7,525 nt of DNA from CAZWXH01 sp964637725 (GTDB taxonomy: Bacteria > Bacillota_I > Bacilli_A > Erysipelotrichales > Coprobacillaceae). Under the pieces are notes generated by a model, which saw only the letters and a list, made by a program, of their open reading frames with translations, was not told the origin of the DNA and searched no databases. The stretch is taken from assembly GCA_964637725.1 (NCBI GenBank), contig CAZWXH010000088.1, forward strand, positions 1-7,525, written 5' to 3'. Position numbers and translations under genes: made by a program. Shown piece by piece: positions 5,658 to 7,525 of this stretch. Numbering within the stretch: the first letter of the stretch is position 1; each line of letters opens with the position of its first letter.

Positions 5658-7065
5658 ATTTATTTCTATGAATACTATTCTTTTGCCTATTGATTTTCCC
5701 CCAAGATTTTTTCCCTTTATGATATCGGAAAAATGATGAGAGCCTTGCTACTAACACAAATTGATGTAAAAACACACTTTCAATAACACATAAAATAATT
5801 GATTTAAAAATATCCTTATAACTTAACTTTAAACTTTGGGTATAAATCCTTGAGTAGAATGTAGTCAATGTTAATATCATTCCAAACACAAGATAAACCA
5901 AATATAGTAGAATCATATAATCAATATAAATAAGTTCAACATAAAAACTTAAGAGAATAACGGATATTCCTCCTATTTCTATAAAAGGAGAAAGTAATTC
6001 ATAAAAGAGAAAATAAAAATAAGAAAACACACTAGAAGCACTTTGTTCTAAATTAAAGACCAAACCTCGATATTTTTTTAATGTTTGAATAAGTCCGATA
6101 TGCCAACGTTTCCTTTGCTTAAATAATTCACTGAGTTTTGTTGGAGCTTGAGTCCAACAAATAGCATCAGCTTCATATTTAATAACATAGGGAATTTTAC
6201 TTGTTTTTGCATAGCTATGAAGCTTAACAACTAACTCCATATCTTCACCTAGCGTTTCTGGATTATAACCACCCGCTTGTATAACAATGTCCTTTTTAAA
6301 CAATCCAAATGCCCCTGAGATAATGAGATTAGCATTAAATGAGTCAAGAAAAATACGTGCCGCTAAAAAGGAACGATCATATTCTAAAACTTGCAAGGCT
6401 GCAACAAAATTCTTGGGAAGCGAATAAGACTTAACCAAGCCATCTTCAAAAGTAACACCATTTGATATTTTTATAAGTCCCCCACTGGCTATAACATTCT
6501 TTTCAAATACAATAGGTCTTACTATTTTCTCTAAGGCATCTTTTTGTAAAAAAGAGTCAGCATCCATACATATAAAATAAGGATATAAAGAAGCATTGAT
6601 TCCTGCATTAAGACTATCTGCTTTCCCACCATTATACTTCTTTATTAATGTTATTAATTTATTATTTGCATAGTTTTGATAGACTGCTATAACTTCTTGG
6701 CAAGTTATTTGTCGTCGAATTGGTCTATCAACTTTTTTTAGTTGAAAATGATTAATCAACACTTCCGCTGTTTTATCAGTAGAACCATCATCAACAACAA
6801 TTATTTCCATAAGTTTATAATCACACTCTAACAATGAACATACCGTATCAACTACTGTCAATTCCTCATTATAAGCAGGAGTAATAATAGAAACCGGAAC
6901 ATAATAACTATGTTTTAGCTCACTATGCATTTTTTCTAGTTTTCTTTTTTGATATAACGAGGATGTCCCAAAAGCTACAGAAAGAAATAAAAAGGTAGAA
7001 TATACGAGTAAATAAATAACAAAAAATATCTCAATAATATATAAAAATAATTTTAATCCTTCCAT
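5656..7065 (-). CDS. Membrane family-2 glycosyltransferase (PgaC/cellulose synthase-like)
   Basis: A processive-type GT2 enzyme that probably polymerises or transfers a sugar at the cytoplasmic membrane; substrate unknown. Layout of the 469 residues: an N-terminal membrane helix (about 5-31); a GT-A catalytic domain with PVSIITPAYNEE (57-68), VDDGST (91-96), NGGKADSLNAG (145-155), DAD (168-170), SGAFGLF (250-256), GED (273-275) and QRKRW (317-321), i.e. the full D, DxD, D, Q(Q/R)xRW set; then hydrophobic segments about 347-376, 378-402 and 418-443 and a basic tail. The QRKRW motif and C-terminal membrane helices favour a synthase of the poly-GlcNAc, hyaluronan or cellulose type, but the polymer cannot be told from sequence. 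A strong AGAGGTGA site, lying in the end of the upstream HEAT gene, is 6 nt before the ATG. It starts 2 nt after that gene's stop, so the two are probably translationally coupled. Confidence 0.88.
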   Translation of the reverse strand: MEGLKLFLYIIEIFFVIYLLVYSTFLFLSVAFGTSSLYQKRKLEKMHSELKHSYYVPVSIITPAYNEELTVVDTVCSLLECDYKLMEIIVVDDGSTDKTAEVLINHFQLKKVDRPIRRQITCQEVIAVYQNYANNKLITLIKKYNGGKADSLNAGINASLYPYFICMDADSFLQKDALEKIVRPIVFEKNVIASGGLIKISNGVTFEDGLVKSYSLPKNFVAALQVLEYDRSFLAARIFLDSFNANLIISGAFGLFKKDIVIQAGGYNPETLGEDMELVVKLHSYAKTSKIPYVIKYEADAICWTQAPTKLSELFKQRKRWHIGLIQTLKKYRGLVFNLEQSASSVFSYFYFLFYELLSPFIEIGGISVILLSFYVELIYIDYMILLYLVYLVFGMILTLTTFYSRIYTQSLKLSYKDIFKSIILCVIESVFLHQFVLVARLSSFFRYHKGKKSWGKINRQKNSIHRNK

Positions 7066-7067
7066 AG

Positions 7068-7514
7068 TTATTCACCTCTTTGTAAAAGATTTCTTTGCCT
7101 CATATACTCAATCATCTCTTGTCCATAATTATCATCAATATTTAGATTCTCATCATCCCCCTGAATACATAACAAACTATCTGCCGAATTAAAACGAACA
7201 TACCAGTTATGATCCTTTAAATTTTCTTGTAACATAGTCTCAGTTTCTTTAGAAGGGTAATTCCTTAAAGAAAATGCACTTATTGCTCGTAATTCCCAAC
7301 TTTCCTCTTTATCTTTTAAAACCTCTAACAACTCATTCTCAAACAATGGATATTTCCATCTTGCAAAATATCTTATAATTGCAATATTTATATCTACATC
7401 TTCATATTTAACGAGATATAAAGAATAAATATCTTCACTAAACTGATCACCAATACCTCTCAAAATATTAAATAAACTACCCCGGGGCAGAGCCCACAAA
7501 TGTCCACCGGACAT
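7068..7514 (-). CDS. HEAT-repeat protein, 5' end unresolved (probably truncated)
   Basis: Contains at least two, probably three, HEAT-like alpha-helical repeats. The clearest are WELRAISAFSLRNYPSKE (73-90) and WYVRFNSADSLLCI (104-117), whose leading Trp residues are 31 residues apart; a weaker unit covers about 41-67. Such repeats mediate protein-protein contacts, and coupling to the GT2 gene (2 nt apart) suggests a partner of the glycosyltransferase. The ATG at 7514 is doubtful. It lies inside a GC-rich palindrome, has no ribosome binding site in the 11 bases visible before it, and residues 1-12 (MSGGHLWALPRG) are encoded wholly by the GC-rich element, unlike the rest. The frame stays open to the window edge. 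Either the element has cut off a longer N-terminus (perhaps with a membrane anchor) or the gene reads through from outside. Genuine HEAT-gene sequence is credible from about 7478 downward. Confidence 0.7.
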   Translation of the reverse strand: MSGGHLWALPRGSLFNILRGIGDQFSEDIYSLYLVKYEDVDINIAIIRYFARWKYPLFENELLEVLKDKEESWELRAISAFSLRNYPSKETETMLQENLKDHNWYVRFNSADSLLCIQGDDENLNIDDNYGQEMIEYMRQRNLLQRGE

Positions 7515-7525
7515 TTGCGACGGGG
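7480..7525. repeat. GC-rich structured element (putative mobile or interspersed repeat end)
   Basis: These 46 bases are about 67% GC (31 of 46), in sharp contrast to the AT-rich surroundings, and nearly every base can pair. CCCCG (7480-7484) pairs with CGGGG (7521-7525). Inside, GGGC (7485-7488) and GCCC (7492-7495) make a small hairpin with an AGA loop. CAAATGTCC (7497-7505) and GGACATTTG (7509-7517) make a perfect 9-bp hairpin with a 3-nt loop. The whole is a three-way junction. It joins the HEAT gene abruptly at 7479/7480. It resembles palindromic interspersed repeats or the structured ends of hairpin-recognising elements, but no transposase is in view and the family is not identified. Confidence 0.6.

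Noticed and set aside
7498..7514. ATG at 7514 as a genuine start of the HEAT-repeat gene
   Set aside because: It falls within a perfect palindrome in GC-rich DNA and no ribosome binding site is visible upstream, so I treat it as a frame-opening coincidence. It is kept as the feature boundary only because it is the only ATG in the visible frame ahead of the HEAT-repeat region.
7480..7525. CRISPR repeat or rho-independent terminator
   Set aside because: Only one copy is present, there is no spacer pattern, and there is no T-tract after the hairpin on either strand.

Overview
The window is AT-rich, gene-dense DNA from a low-GC Gram-positive bacterium. The gene set and order resemble the Bacillus subtilis ksgA-yabG-veg-sspF-ispE-purR-yabJ-spoVG-glmU-prs region. 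Here it is stripped to rsmA(ksgA)-yabG-ispE-glmU-prs, with veg, sspF, purR, yabJ and spoVG all missing. The sporulation protease gene yabG points to a spore-former or a recent descendant of one. Extreme AT bias plus this reduced cluster suggest an Erysipelotrichia-type gut Firmicute. That placement is inference from memory and was not tested by any search.

Layout, in the direction of minus-strand transcription (right to left). (1) At 7480-7525 there is a GC-rich, highly self-complementary element that abuts or interrupts the 5' end of a HEAT-repeat gene. (2) The HEAT-repeat gene (7068-7514, 5' end unresolved) is followed 2 nt later by a membrane GT2 glycosyltransferase (5656-7065). Together they look like a surface-polysaccharide or exopolysaccharide cassette. 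(3) niaR, the niacin-responsive NAD-metabolism repressor, is the only plus-strand gene (5134-5634). It converges on the glycosyltransferase through a shared hairpin terminator and diverges from rsmA. (4) rsmA-yabG-ispE forms a tight cluster ending in a strong terminator at 2550-2581. yabG and ispE overlap by up to 4 nt. (5) glmU-prs follows, probably from its own extended -10 promoter, and ends in a terminator at 105-133. (6) A new minus-strand transcription unit begins at the left edge: its promoter, ribosome binding site and first five full codons are visible.

The housekeeping block covers 16S rRNA maturation (RsmA), isoprenoid precursor synthesis (IspE), UDP-GlcNAc synthesis (GlmU) and PRPP supply (Prs). 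UDP-GlcNAc from GlmU could feed a GT2 enzyme such as the one at 5656-7065, but nothing here proves that link. All intact genes belong to recognisable families. The least explained items are the GC-rich structured element at the right edge, the HEAT/GT2 pair and a possible late-sporulation promoter in front of yabG.
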